64,000 bases of DNA from Oscillospiraceae bacterium. Its GTDB lineage: Bacteria; Bacillota; Clostridia; Oscillospirales; Acutalibacteraceae. Location of the stretch: assembly GCA_902792985.1 (NCBI GenBank), contig CADBBT010000003.1, positions 1 through 64,000 on the forward strand. The letters are read 5' to 3'. The notes under the pieces were generated by a model. The model made no database searches, was not told the origin of the DNA, and saw nothing but the letters and a program-made list of their open reading frames with translations. Of this stretch, positions 34,900 to 44,276 are shown piece by piece (within the stretch, counting starts at the first letter, position 1; each line of letters begins with the position of its first letter). A program made the translations under genes and the position numbers.

Positions 34900-37514
34900 A
34901 ACCGATCATTCGACGCAGCCTGAGCGTGCTGCTCGCTTTGCTGCTGGTGGTTATGAGCATGAGCGCGGCGTTTGGCCTGAACAGCGCCTATCCCGCCGAT
35001 ATTAACGAGGCTTCCGCCGCCACCGCGCTGCGGCGCACGGATGTGCTGGTCAAAAACGCAACATCCACATTGAGCGGCAAAACGCTCTTTGCCACCGTGT
35101 GCGAAGCGCTGTTTGCCGACGAGACACTGTCCGAACTGCTCGAAGGCTTTTATTCCGCAGCCGACGACCGGCGCGCGGCGATGGCAACACTCGGCATCGA
35201 AACTTCTCCTGCGGCACTGGCGGCGCATTTGCGCGCCTATCCGTCGGTTGCTTCACGGCTGAAAAGCGCCGAAACGTGGAGCGATGTGGACCTTTCCGGC
35301 GCAAAATGGAATGTGAAAACCCCGGACGGATTTGCAACGGCGCTCAGCGCGATCCTTTCGCCGTTCAACGATCTGCTTTATATGCTGCTTTGCGGCGGCA
35401 CGGCAAACCTCGGTCCGCTGCCGGTGAAGGGAGAACTCGGCTATGAAACCGGCCTCGTACCGATTCTGCGTGCCCTCGGCTGTCCGCGGATGCTCTCCCC
35501 CGCCTCGTTTTATGCGCAGGCCGCTTCCGCGCGCAGCAGCATGATCAAAAACATCGCGTCCACCCTGCTTTCCCTGCTTGACGCGCTGTGCGGCGCGCCG
35601 GCGGCAAAGCTGACGACCGTTTTGCCCGGCCTTGCGATCTTTGTGCGCGACGGCGAGCTGGAAAAGGCAGTGGATGCGCTGCTGCGGCCGCTTTCGGTGC
35701 GCATCGGCCCCTATATCGAACTGTTCTCCGGCAGCAAGGTGCTGTCCGTGCTGCTGTTTTTGCAAAGCCCCGGCCAGTATACGCTGAGCTTTACCGACAA
35801 CGTCACCACCGGGCTCAACAACCTGTTGGAATCCTCGGGCGTCCATCTGGCCGAGCTGGATCTTGACGCCTTTGCCGCCTGCAAGGGAAGAAACGCCGAT
35901 TGCTTCATGGTGCTCCTGCGCTGGCTGCTTTCCACGCTGCGCCTGAACGAAAATATCCTCGGCGATTTCGCGCCTGCAGAAGCGGCGTCGATCCTGAACG
36001 CGATCACGGCCGGATTGCTGCATCACGGCGACGAATGGCTGCTGTCGGCCTATGTGCATCTGCTCACGGACGCGGAAGGCACACTTGTGGAGGTGCGAAC
36101 CCAGAAGGCTGATTTTGAACGCGGCAGCATCGAGTTTACCAAAAAGCTCAAACGCACACAGATGAAGCGTGTGCTCTCCGGCATCGACGAAGTCCTCGGC
36201 GAATTCACGGCGGACTCCACCGGCGATGATCTGACAGCAACGCTGCGCAAAACGCTTTATTCCTCCAACACCGTGACTGCCCTTGTCAAGGGACTGTACG
36301 GCGCGTTTTCCGGCGAAGAATCGCGTCCGCTCGGCGCAATGCTTTCGCTGCCCGTGACCCCGTCTGCGCTGGCGCGGCGTCTGCCTGCCCGCTATACGGC
36401 GGCAAAGCGTGTGCTTTCTGCCGCAAGAAGCTGGGAAAGTCTCGGCAATGTGCCCTGGGGCTTTGCCAAGGGCCACCGCAGCGGCTTTGCTTCGGCGCTC
36501 ACAGCGGTGCTGCAGCCGGTGCGTCCGCTGCTGGAAGCCTTTCTCGCCAACGGTGTTTTTGAAGTGTTCGACGCGGTGCGCGTCGGCGGCACCAACGGTT
36601 ACAACACCGCTGTTCTGCCGCTGCTGGAAGCGCTCTCCTGCCCGGAAGAGCATTTGAAAACCTATGACGCCTATGTGACCGGCAAAGGCACGGACCGCAT
36701 TTTGACCGATGTGCTCACCCCGGTGCTCGACCTTGTGGATCAGGTGCTGAAGCGCCCGGTCAACATGCTTTCAAAGCTGCTGCCGAACCTTGTCTTCTTT
36801 GTGCAAAGCGGCGGGCTGTCCGATTGTATCGAGCATCTGCTCACGCCTGTGACGCTGCTGCTCGACACCCTTTCCCTCACGCCGGAGGATTTCGGCGCGG
36901 ATCTCTCCGCATTCCGCGAAACCGACCTCTCCACGCTGATTTATGATCTTTTCGGCGAAATAGAGGCTGTTTCACTGCTGGACGATATCGACTGGCCGCT
37001 GATCGCTTCGCTCGGAAAAGAGACCTCGCGCGAAAGCAAACGCACCTATCACGGCAAGGAGATCTCTGTGACCTATATCAAGAGCGATCCGAGCGCGGTT
37101 CTGCTCACATTGCTGCGCGGGATCGTCACAGCGGTCAAGCGTCCGGAAAACGCAGAACTGCTGAACTCAATGGTTGCTTCCGCCGAAGGCGACAACGCCA
37201 TGTTTGCCCAATATGCAGAGAACATCCGCACGCAGATGGACGAGATGACGACCGACGAGCTGCTTGAATGGCTGTATCAGCTTTTGTTCCGTGAGCGCGC
37301 GAAGAAAGAGATCCAAGAGGATGACGACTATGTGCCCGATTTCAACTATGAACCCGAATCGCCGCACACGCTGCGCACGGTGCTGCTGAGCCTTTGCGCT
37401 GTGGCCGTACTTGCCGCTGGCGTGATCGTCTGGTGGCGCCGCAAAGAAATCGCGGCCTGGCGCGCACGCCGAAAAGCGAGCAAAGATCCCATCCCGGATG
37501 ACAAGGAGGCATAA
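34896..37514 (+). CDS. Large exported protein with internal duplication and C-terminal membrane anchor
   Basis: The 872-residue protein has a signal peptide (residues 1-28, SVLLALLLVVMSMSAAFGLN), a mainly helical body and a C-terminal transmembrane helix (about 832-852) with a basic cytoplasmic tail. The body is a tandem duplication of about 200 residues: blocks near 48-255 and 430-645 align (KTLFATVCEALFADETLSEL with KTLYSSNTVTALVKGLYGAF; GYETGLVPILRALGCP with GYNTAVLPLLEALSCP; LTTVLPGLAIFVRDGELEKA with LSKLLPNLVFFVQSGGLSDC). No known family recognised. It sits between MarR and a MacB-like ABC transporter, so it may be the exporter's extracytoplasmic partner. Confidence 0.8.
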   Translation: MKPIIRRSLSVLLALLLVVMSMSAAFGLNSAYPADINEASAATALRRTDVLVKNATSTLSGKTLFATVCEALFADETLSELLEGFYSAADDRRAAMATLGIETSPAALAAHLRAYPSVASRLKSAETWSDVDLSGAKWNVKTPDGFATALSAILSPFNDLLYMLLCGGTANLGPLPVKGELGYETGLVPILRALGCPRMLSPASFYAQAASARSSMIKNIASTLLSLLDALCGAPAAKLTTVLPGLAIFVRDGELEKAVDALLRPLSVRIGPYIELFSGSKVLSVLLFLQSPGQYTLSFTDNVTTGLNNLLESSGVHLAELDLDAFAACKGRNADCFMVLLRWLLSTLRLNENILGDFAPAEAASILNAITAGLLHHGDEWLLSAYVHLLTDAEGTLVEVRTQKADFERGSIEFTKKLKRTQMKRVLSGIDEVLGEFTADSTGDDLTATLRKTLYSSNTVTALVKGLYGAFSGEESRPLGAMLSLPVTPSALARRLPARYTAAKRVLSAARSWESLGNVPWGFAKGHRSGFASALTAVLQPVRPLLEAFLANGVFEVFDAVRVGGTNGYNTAVLPLLEALSCPEEHLKTYDAYVTGKGTDRILTDVLTPVLDLVDQVLKRPVNMLSKLLPNLVFFVQSGGLSDCIEHLLTPVTLLLDTLSLTPEDFGADLSAFRETDLSTLIYDLFGEIEAVSLLDDIDWPLIASLGKETSRESKRTYHGKEISVTYIKSDPSAVLLTLLRGIVTAVKRPENAELLNSMVASAEGDNAMFAQYAENIRTQMDEMTTDELLEWLYQLLFRERAKKEIQEDDDYVPDFNYEPESPHTLRTVLLSLCAVAVLAAGVIVWWRRKEIAAWRARRKASKDPIPDDKEA

Positions 37515-37515
37515 T

Positions 37516-40275
37516 ATGCTAATTTTAAAAGAGATCGTAAAAGACTATGTGGCCGGCGACACTACGGTGCGCGCAATGGACCACATCAGCATCAATTTCC
37601 GTGAAAGCGAGTTTGTTGCCATCCTCGGCCCCTCCGGCTGCGGCAAAACGACCATGCTCAACATCATCGGCGGTCTGGACCGTTACACCGAAGGCGACCT
37701 TATCATCAACGGAAAATCGACCAAAACCTTCACCGACAACGATTGGGACACCTACCGCAACCATTCCATCGGTTTTGTGTTTCAGAGCTACAACCTGATC
37801 CCGCACCAGAGCGTGCTGGCAAACGTGGAGCTGGCGCTGACGCTTTCCGGCGTTTCAAAGCTGGAGCGCCGCGAACGCGCAATCAAGGCGCTGGAGCGTG
37901 TGGGACTCGGCGAACATATCAACAAAAAACCGGCGCAGATGTCCGGCGGCCAGATGCAGCGTGTGGCGATTGCCCGCGCCCTCATCAACGACCCCGACAT
38001 CATTCTCGCCGACGAGCCGACCGGTGCGCTGGACAGTGAAACCAGCGTGCAGATCATGCAGCTCCTTAAGGAAATTTCCGAAGACAAGCTCATCATCATG
38101 GTCACGCACAACCCCGACCTCGCCTACGAATATGCCAACCGCATCGTGAGCTGTCTGGACGGACATGTGGTGAACGATTCCAACCCCTTCACGCCGGAAA
38201 GCGCGGATTTCAAGCTGGAAAAAGAAAAAGCCGCCGCTGAAAAGGCCAAGGGCAAAAAGCCGTCGATGAATATGCGCACAGCGTTCACTCTTTCGCTGCG
38301 CAACCTTGTGACGAAAAAGTGGCGCACGTTTTTGACCGCCTTTGCCGGCTCCATCGGCATCATCGGCATCGCCCTTGTGCTCGCGCTGTCCAACGGCATT
38401 CAGCGCTACATCGACAAGGTGCAGAACGATACGCTGCTCGCCTTCCCGATGACGGTGGACAAACAGACGATGGATTTCAACTCCCTGATGAGCGACATGA
38501 CCGGCATCGGCATGAACATGGAGCCGCAGCACGAGCTTGACGGGATCTATGTCAACCAGGCGTTTGAAGCGATGCTCAACACCTTCATCACGCAGACGAC
38601 CTCCAACAATCTCGGCGCCTTCCGCAGCTATGTGGAGGAAAACCGCGCCGAATTCAACGAGCTTTGCAACGACGTGCAGTATAAATATTCCACGCCGCTG
38701 AACATCTACAAGGCCGACACGGCAAACGGTGTGGTACAGGTCAACCCGAACACGCTGATGGATCAGTTCGACATGGGCTCCATGGGGCTGACGTCCTCGT
38801 TCACCAGCCAGATCACGGATTACACCAGCGCGGGGCTGACCAGCATCTGGACGCAGCTCATCGGCGACAACGATGTGATCTCCGGCCAATATGATGTGCT
38901 TTACGGCACGCTGCCGCAAAAATACAACGATGTTGTGCTGATCGTGGACAGCCTGAACGAGATCAATGAAATGGTCGTTTACGGCCTCGGTCTGAAGGAT
39001 CAGAAGGAGTTCATGACCAATATGATGGCTGCCTTTGAAAGCGGTGAAGAGCTCAAGGGCAACGCCGGCGAAAAGTTCACCTATGACGACATTCTGAACA
39101 TGAAGTTCAAGCTCGTGCTCAACTGCGAATATATGAAGCAGGATAAAAAGACGGGCCTTTGGACCGATATGCGCGACAACTCGCTGTATGTCAAGCAACT
39201 TGTGGAAAACGGCGAAGACATCAACATCGTCGGCATCCTGCGTCCGCGCAAGGACAACGTCATCTCCATCGGCACCGGCTCCATCGGCTACACCGAAGCG
39301 CTCATGCAGCATGCGCTGAAAAAAACCGCCGATTCCGCCGTTGTGAAGGCGCAGCTCAAGGACACCACGCATGACGTGATCACCGGGCTGGAGTTTGTGA
39401 ACCTCACGGTCAATGACTTCGATCTTTCGGACATCGACCTGCGCGAGATCGATTACACCAAGCTCGACATCTCTCCCTTCCTGTCCATGGCAAGCGAGAT
39501 CGACCTTTCCCAGGTGGACATCATGGATCTGAGCTCCCTGTTCGATTTCGGTGATCTGTCCGCGCTGCAGAAAAAGCTGATGGAGGGCTTCCTCAACGAC
39601 GAACAGGTGCTCGCGCTCAAGCAGGCGTATCTTGACACCATGCACGAAAAATGCTCGCTGGAAACCACCTACGCCACCCTCGGCTACAGCACGCCCGACA
39701 CGCCGACGTCCATCTTCCTTTATCCGAAGAGCTTTGAGGCGAAGGACGAGATCAACAAGATGATCGAGTATTATAATCAGAAGGTCACCGACGACGGCCA
39801 CGCCGAATACACCATCACCGCCACCGACTACATCGGTCTGGTCATGGACAGCGTGACGAAAATTCTCAACATCGTGACCTACGTCCTTGTCGCCTTTGTC
39901 GCCATCTCACTGGTCGTCTCGTCCATCATGATCGGCATCATCACCTACATCTCCGTGCTGGAACGCACCAAGGAGATCGGCATTCTGCGCGCCATCGGCG
40001 CTTCCAAGCGCGACGTTTCCAATGTGTTCAACGCGGAAACGGTCACGATCGGTCTCGGCGCGGGGGTCATCGGCATTCTGGTCACGCTGCTGCTGGAGAT
40101 CCCGATCAATCTGGCGCTGCATTTCTTAACAAACACCGGCGCCGCAGCGTCCTTGCCCTTTGTCGGCGGCGTCGTCCTCGTTTTCATCAGCGTGTTTTTG
40201 ACCTTCATCGCGGGTCTGATCCCGTCGTCGCTTGCTGCAAAGAAAGACCCGGTCGAAGCGCTGCGAACCGAGTAA
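37516..40275 (+). CDS. MacB-like ABC transporter, ATPase-permease fusion
   Basis: A 919-residue fusion. Residues 1-230 are the LolD/MacB-type ATPase: Walker [10 protein letters not shown] (38-46), signature [15 protein letters not shown] (about 145), Walker [14 protein letters not shown], and H-loop MVTHN. A transmembrane helix at about 275-297 opens a large extracytoplasmic domain (about 300-760). Three helices with the FtsX permease core follow ([35 protein letters not shown]), ending [13 protein letters not shown]. Such type VII ABC proteins act as mechanotransducers rather than pores. ATG 37516 is 6 nt after AAGGAGG and 1 bp after the upstream stop. Operon with MarR and the duplicated exoprotein. 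Confidence 0.92.
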   Translation: MLILKEIVKDYVAGDTTVRAMDHISINFRESEFVAILGPSGCGKTTMLNIIGGLDRYTEGDLIINGKSTKTFTDNDWDTYRNHSIGFVFQSYNLIPHQSVLANVELALTLSGVSKLERRERAIKALERVGLGEHINKKPAQMSGGQMQRVAIARALINDPDIILADEPTGALDSETSVQIMQLLKEISEDKLIIMVTHNPDLAYEYANRIVSCLDGHVVNDSNPFTPESADFKLEKEKAAAEKAKGKKPSMNMRTAFTLSLRNLVTKKWRTFLTAFAGSIGIIGIALVLALSNGIQRYIDKVQNDTLLAFPMTVDKQTMDFNSLMSDMTGIGMNMEPQHELDGIYVNQAFEAMLNTFITQTTSNNLGAFRSYVEENRAEFNELCNDVQYKYSTPLNIYKADTANGVVQVNPNTLMDQFDMGSMGLTSSFTSQITDYTSAGLTSIWTQLIGDNDVISGQYDVLYGTLPQKYNDVVLIVDSLNEINEMVVYGLGLKDQKEFMTNMMAAFESGEELKGNAGEKFTYDDILNMKFKLVLNCEYMKQDKKTGLWTDMRDNSLYVKQLVENGEDINIVGILRPRKDNVISIGTGSIGYTEALMQHALKKTADSAVVKAQLKDTTHDVITGLEFVNLTVNDFDLSDIDLREIDYTKLDISPFLSMASEIDLSQVDIMDLSSLFDFGDLSALQKKLMEGFLNDEQVLALKQAYLDTMHEKCSLETTYATLGYSTPDTPTSIFLYPKSFEAKDEINKMIEYYNQKVTDDGHAEYTITATDYIGLVMDSVTKILNIVTYVLVAFVAISLVVSSIMIGIITYISVLERTKEIGILRAIGASKRDVSNVFNAETVTIGLGAGVIGILVTLLLEIPINLALHFLTNTGAAASLPFVGGVVLVFISVFLTFIAGLIPSSLAAKKDPVEALRTE

Positions 40276-40295
40276 GACGAAGTTGCGGCGGCCTC

Positions 40296-40324
40296 TTGAC
40301 AAAAGAGACTGCCGCAGATATAAT
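40296..40324 (+). promoter_or_regulatory. Full-consensus sigma-A promoter in the ABC-to-response-regulator gap
   Basis: TTGACA (40296-40301), 17 bp, TATAAT (40319-40324); both boxes are perfect. Confidence 0.85.
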
Positions 40325-40330
40325 AGAAAT

Positions 40331-40400
40331 ACAAGAGAGCTATCTGATATCTAAGCGAATTAACCGCTCCGCAGGATCATTTTGGGGCGGTTATTTTATT
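40331..40400 (+). ncRNA. Candidate small RNA or attenuated leader
   Basis: Transcription from the perfect promoter would start near 40331 and meet an intrinsic terminator at 40361-40393, giving an RNA of about 70 nt with no reading frame. It lies 87 bp upstream of the response regulator gene, so it could be an independent small RNA or a leader whose terminator controls the two-component operon. Confidence 0.5.
40361..40400 (+). terminator. Intrinsic terminator of the candidate small RNA
   Basis: TAACCGCTCC (40361-40370) pairs with GGGGCGGTTA (40384-40393, one G.T), followed by TTTTATTGTT. Confidence 0.8.
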
Positions 40401-40486
40401 GTTAGATTTTTGTAGTTTTTTCCCGACACATTTTGTAAGAATTCCGCGCTATGATAAAAACGGATTCGGAAAGGAGATTTCTGTTT

Positions 40487-41176
40487 ATGTACAATGTGCT
40501 GGTATGTGACGACGATCCCGCGATCCTGAACGCGGCGGCGATCTATCTCAAAAGTGAGGGCTACACCGTCTTTACCGCAGCGAACGGGAAAGAAGCCGTG
40601 GAAACCGCGCAAAAACAAACGCTGCACTGCATCATCATGGACATCATGATGCCTGTGATGGACGGCATCGCCGCGACGGTGAAAATTCGTGAACAAAGCA
40701 ATGTGCCGCTCATTTTCCTCTCCGCCAAAAGCGAGGACACCGACAAAATTGCCGGCCTCGGTCTCGGTGCAGACGATTATGTGACAAAGCCGTTTTCACC
40801 GCTGGAGCTGCTCGCGCGCGTCAAATCGCAAATTCGGCGCTACACGGCGTTCGGCAACCTGGAAACAAAACCGACCGCGCTGACAACCGGCGGCCTTTCG
40901 CTCGACACACAGGCGCACGTCTGCACCGTGGACGGCGAAGAGGTGCGCCTGACTGCAACGGAATACAAGATCGTGGAATACCTCATGGTCAACATGGGCA
41001 AAACACTCTCCTCCACGCAGATCTATGAAAACGTGTGGAACGAAAATGCCTTTGCTTCCGACAAGACCGTGACGGTGCACATCCGGCGCATCCGCGAAAA
41101 AATTGAAATCGACCCAAGGAATCCGAAATATCTCAAGGTGGTGTGGGGCATTGGCTACAAGATCGAAAAAATTTGA
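40487..41176 (+). CDS. OmpR-family response regulator
   Basis: The 229-residue protein has a receiver domain (acidic pocket DDDP at 8-11, phospho-acceptor Asp52 in MDIMMP, Ser79, Lys101 in TKPF) and a C-terminal winged helix (about 130-229, with VRLTATEYKIVEYLM and TVTVHIRRIREKIE). ATG 40487 follows AAGGAG at 10 nt; a start 12 codons earlier lies upstream of that site. The histidine kinase gene overlaps its 3' end, so the two form a two-component pair. The preceding operon encodes a MacB-like transporter, a common target of such pairs, though the MarR protein is the closer regulator there. Confidence 0.93.
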   Translation: MYNVLVCDDDPAILNAAAIYLKSEGYTVFTAANGKEAVETAQKQTLHCIIMDIMMPVMDGIAATVKIREQSNVPLIFLSAKSEDTDKIAGLGLGADDYVTKPFSPLELLARVKSQIRRYTAFGNLETKPTALTTGGLSLDTQAHVCTVDGEEVRLTATEYKIVEYLMVNMGKTLSSTQIYENVWNENAFASDKTVTVHIRRIREKIEIDPRNPKYLKVVWGIGYKIEKI

Positions 41177-43838
41177 CAAATTCACAGGAAGAAAAGTGCT
41201 TTGCTTTTTGCTGGCGGTGCTGCTGGCCTTTTGCGGCTGCGCGTTCACGCTTTGGCAGGCGGCAACACTGGCGGAAGCCGAAACAAACACGGGCTCCTTC
41301 GTGACCGATGTTTTGCGCGGTGTAAAATCCACCGGCGAAGACGTGCCGAAGATGACAGCGTTTCGCAGCGAAAACACCACGCTGCAATCTCTGGCCGTGC
41401 AGCGGTATCTGTTTGGCGACGGCAGCAAGGAAGCCTATGAAGCGTATCAGAAAAACCGGGAGAACGTGTATTCCGGCCGAACCACGCGGCTGCGCGAAAC
41501 GATTCTTGAAAACTGCAAAGGGGCGTCCGGCCGCGGCTCTCCGGCGGCAATTTTCACCTATCTGCCGCAGTCAATCATCAGCCTGCGAAAACTCGGCGCG
41601 CACGACAGCCATTTTGTGATCGGCGGTCTTTTGAGAGCGGACAGCAGCGGCCTTCGGTTCGAAACGGTGAATGAAGGCAATTATTATGTTTACGAATTCG
41701 ACAGCGATGATTTCTACGATGACGACAGCAACCCGACAGAGCTGGAAACGACCATGTATGACGTTGTTACAGATCCGCAGTCTGTCGGCGGCAACGACGT
41801 CGATTATCAAAGCAGAAACGCGATTCCGAAGAAGATCAAAAACCAACTGCGCGACGGCGAGATCGCTGTGGAGCTTTGCAACACACAGTTTCGGGACGGG
41901 AACATCTATGACGGCTACTACGCCCTTTCTGTCAACGAAACGATCCTCCTTTCGCGCTACAGCGAGCCCAGAACAAACTACGGCAGCGCGTTTTCGTCCT
42001 TTGCAGAATTTCAAAACGCCTTTGAAAACCTTCGGCAGCTCACAAACGCGTATAAGAACCTGACCTTTGCCGTTGTTGACAACAAGACCGGCGTCGCGGT
42101 GTCCAACGTCTCCGCGCTCGACGGCAAAAAGCTTTCCAAGGACGATCTGCGCGTATTCACCAAGGCGAAGTGGAACTACAAAGCCGATCTTTTGCGCAAC
42201 GATCCATTCGGCAGCAATCTGATCCTTTCCGATGCAGCGCAGCGCACAAACGAAACGGAGCCGATTTTTCTGAATGTCGTTTCGGGCGAGCTGAATGCGA
42301 CGCTGTATGTTGCGTTTGACCAGACGCTTTCCAAAACGGATGTGTTCAGCCAATATCCCATGCGGCTGTCGGTTGTGCGCGAAAAAATCGGCGCGGTTCT
42401 GCTCGCAGACGCGGTGTGTCTGCTCGGCATTTTGCTTTGCGTGATCTACCTTGTGCTGCACGCAGGACGCAGATACGGCGACCCCGAAGTGCATCTGCTG
42501 AAAACCGACCGCATCTTTACCCTGCTGCGCACCGTTTTGAATCTCGGCGCGGCAACCGGGCTGGGCGGCGTCGCGGTTGCAGTGTTTGAAGAACTCATCA
42601 ACGAGGGCGTTGTTGCCGCCATTTTCCTGAGTCTTGCGGGCGGCCTTTGTGCGGCAGGCATCGCGGCGCTGGGGCTCGATTGGCTGCTTTTCCTTGCGCG
42701 GCACATCAAAAACGGATCGCTGCTCTCCAACTTTTTTGCCGTGTGGCTGTGGAAAAAGAGCAAGATGATCTATCAAAAAAGGAAGGCCGCTCTGGCCGCA
42801 AAGCCGAAGCTCGTGCGCGATCTGCTCAACGACATTTTGCGCCGCGTGCTGCTGATGGGCTTTTTGCCGAACTTCCTTCTCGGACTGCTCATCGTGATCG
42901 TCGCGGCAAGAGGATCAATCGCGCTCTTTCTGATCTTTATGATCTTCGCCTATGACGTTTTTCTCGCGTTTTACATCTGCCGCTACGCCTATCACCTGCG
43001 CACAGTGATCGCCGCTGTGCATCAGGTCAGAAACGGCGAGTTGCACGTGCAAATCGAAACTTCAAAAATGCCGCCGGCGGTCAAAGCCTTCGCAGACGAC
43101 GTCACAGAGCTGCAGCGCGGTTTGCAGACGGCCGTTGAAAACGCCATCCGCGACGAGCGCACAAAAACGGAACTCATCACGAATGTTTCGCACGATCTCA
43201 AAACGCCGCTGACGAGCATCATCAACTATGTGGATCTGCTGCGCCGCTGCAACATTCCCGACGAGACGGCGCAGGGGTATCTCGATGTGCTCGGCGAAAA
43301 AAGCGACCGGCTGAAAAAGCTGATCGAGGACCTTGTGGAAGCAAGCAAAGCCTCGGCGGGCGCGGTCAAGGTTTCGTTGACCGTGGTCAGTCTCGGCGAG
43401 CTGGCGCGGCAGCTGCTCGGCGAATATGCCGATGCGTTTGAAGAACGCGGGCTCAGCGTGATCTTTCAGCAGGGCGATGCGCCGCTGCGCGTTTGCGCCG
43501 ACAGCAAGCTGAGCTACCGCGTGCTGGACAACCTGATGGGCAACATCAAAAAATACGCCATGCCCGGCACACGCGTTTATCTGACGCTTTCGCAAACGGC
43601 AGACCGCGGCGTGCTTACCTTGCGCAATGTGTCGCAGGAGCCGCTGGGCATTCCCGTGGAGGAGCTGCGTGAGCGCTTTGTGCGCGGCGACCGTGCCCGT
43701 TCGACCGAGGGCAGCGGCCTGGGGCTTTCCATTGCGGAGGACCTTTGCCGGCTGCAGAACGCGAAGCTCGATCTCTCCATCGACGGCGATCTGTTCACCG
43801 CAAGCGTGGCATTTTTGCTGGCGAATGAATCAACATAA
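41151..43838 (+). CDS. Multi-pass membrane sensor histidine kinase
   Basis: About 895 residues. An N-terminal helix (FLLAVLLAFCGCAFTLWQAA) is followed by a 370-residue extracytoplasmic sensor, then about five to six further helices (about 405-625). The cytoplasmic part has HisKA TNVSHDLKTPLTSI (phospho-acceptor His681), N-box NLMGNIKKYA and G-box EGSGLGLSIAED. The helix bundle between sensor and HisKA is unusual; most kinases have two helices. The start is uncertain: TTG 41151 lies 9 nt after AAGGTGG and overlaps the regulator by 26 bp; a TTG at 41103 is also open. Stimulus unknown. Confidence 0.88.
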   Translation: MATRSKKFDKFTGRKVLCFLLAVLLAFCGCAFTLWQAATLAEAETNTGSFVTDVLRGVKSTGEDVPKMTAFRSENTTLQSLAVQRYLFGDGSKEAYEAYQKNRENVYSGRTTRLRETILENCKGASGRGSPAAIFTYLPQSIISLRKLGAHDSHFVIGGLLRADSSGLRFETVNEGNYYVYEFDSDDFYDDDSNPTELETTMYDVVTDPQSVGGNDVDYQSRNAIPKKIKNQLRDGEIAVELCNTQFRDGNIYDGYYALSVNETILLSRYSEPRTNYGSAFSSFAEFQNAFENLRQLTNAYKNLTFAVVDNKTGVAVSNVSALDGKKLSKDDLRVFTKAKWNYKADLLRNDPFGSNLILSDAAQRTNETEPIFLNVVSGELNATLYVAFDQTLSKTDVFSQYPMRLSVVREKIGAVLLADAVCLLGILLCVIYLVLHAGRRYGDPEVHLLKTDRIFTLLRTVLNLGAATGLGGVAVAVFEELINEGVVAAIFLSLAGGLCAAGIAALGLDWLLFLARHIKNGSLLSNFFAVWLWKKSKMIYQKRKAALAAKPKLVRDLLNDILRRVLLMGFLPNFLLGLLIVIVAARGSIALFLIFMIFAYDVFLAFYICRYAYHLRTVIAAVHQVRNGELHVQIETSKMPPAVKAFADDVTELQRGLQTAVENAIRDERTKTELITNVSHDLKTPLTSIINYVDLLRRCNIPDETAQGYLDVLGEKSDRLKKLIEDLVEASKASAGAVKVSLTVVSLGELARQLLGEYADAFEERGLSVIFQQGDAPLRVCADSKLSYRVLDNLMGNIKKYAMPGTRVYLTLSQTADRGVLTLRNVSQEPLGIPVEELRERFVRGDRARSTEGSGLGLSIAEDLCRLQNAKLDLSIDGDLFTASVAFLLANEST

Positions 43839-43852
43839 ACGTAAAAAACACT

Positions 43853-43881
43853 GCGGCAGCGAAGGAAAACTTCGCTGCCGC
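43853..43881 (+). terminator. 12-bp perfect hairpin after the histidine kinase gene
   Basis: GCGGCAGCGAAG-GAAAA-CTTCGCTGCCGC, 14 bp after the stop, no T-run. It directly abuts the cloverleaf-like element, so it may be part of that structure rather than a terminator. Confidence 0.5.
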
Positions 43882-44013
43882 CCGCCGGCGGGGCGCATCT
43901 TCGCGCCTGCGGCGCGAATGCAAGGGACGCACAGGGCCGCGGTGAAATCAACAGCCGCCCCCGGACGCGTCCCTTTGTGCGCGGCTTCGCCGCGCCATGC
44001 GCCCCGCCGACGG
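43882..44013. repeat. Cloverleaf-like palindromic element, copy 2
   Basis: Outer stem 43882-43898 with 43997-44013 (17 bp, one mismatch; core GGCGGGGCGCAT/ATGCGCCCCGCC). Arm A TTCGCGCC-TGC-GGCGCGAA (43900-43918). Arm B AAGGGACGC with GCGTCCCTT (43922-43930/43967-43975) and a 36-nt interior. Arm C GCGCGGC-TTC-GCCGCGC (43979-43995). The plan matches copy 1 with different arm sequences. A 28-bp palindrome follows at once. Confidence 0.8.
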
Positions 44014-44039
44014 CACAGCGGCGCATGCGCCGCTGTGCC
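44012..44039. repeat. Perfect 28-bp palindrome
   Basis: GGCACAGCGGCGCA is followed without a gap by TGCGCCGCTGTGCC. It overlaps the last bases of the cloverleaf-like element. The rest to 44276 is AT-richer and I see no gene in it. Confidence 0.85.
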
Positions 44040-44276
44040 TCAAGTTCAGCCGAAACAAAAATCAGGCATGGAAAAGGACGGCTTGGGGACGCTCACAATA
44101 AGGGATCTGTTGCAGAATAGAAATCCAGTCGCAATTTGCACAAAGTCTTCAGATAGAATCAAAGAAAAGACGCTTTTCAGCAGCTTTTTGCCTCTGAAAG
44201 CATCTTCATTTTGTACATGTTTTTTCGAACCGCCTATTTGCAACAAGTCCTTTCCTTTATACTGACAAATCAGAAT

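Noticed and set aside
44046..44246. 66-codon minus-strand open frame in the gap after the copy 2 element
   Set aside because: TTG start with a weak ribosome site, no recognisable domain and partly palindromic DNA. It may be a remnant of an insertion, but it cannot be supported as a gene.
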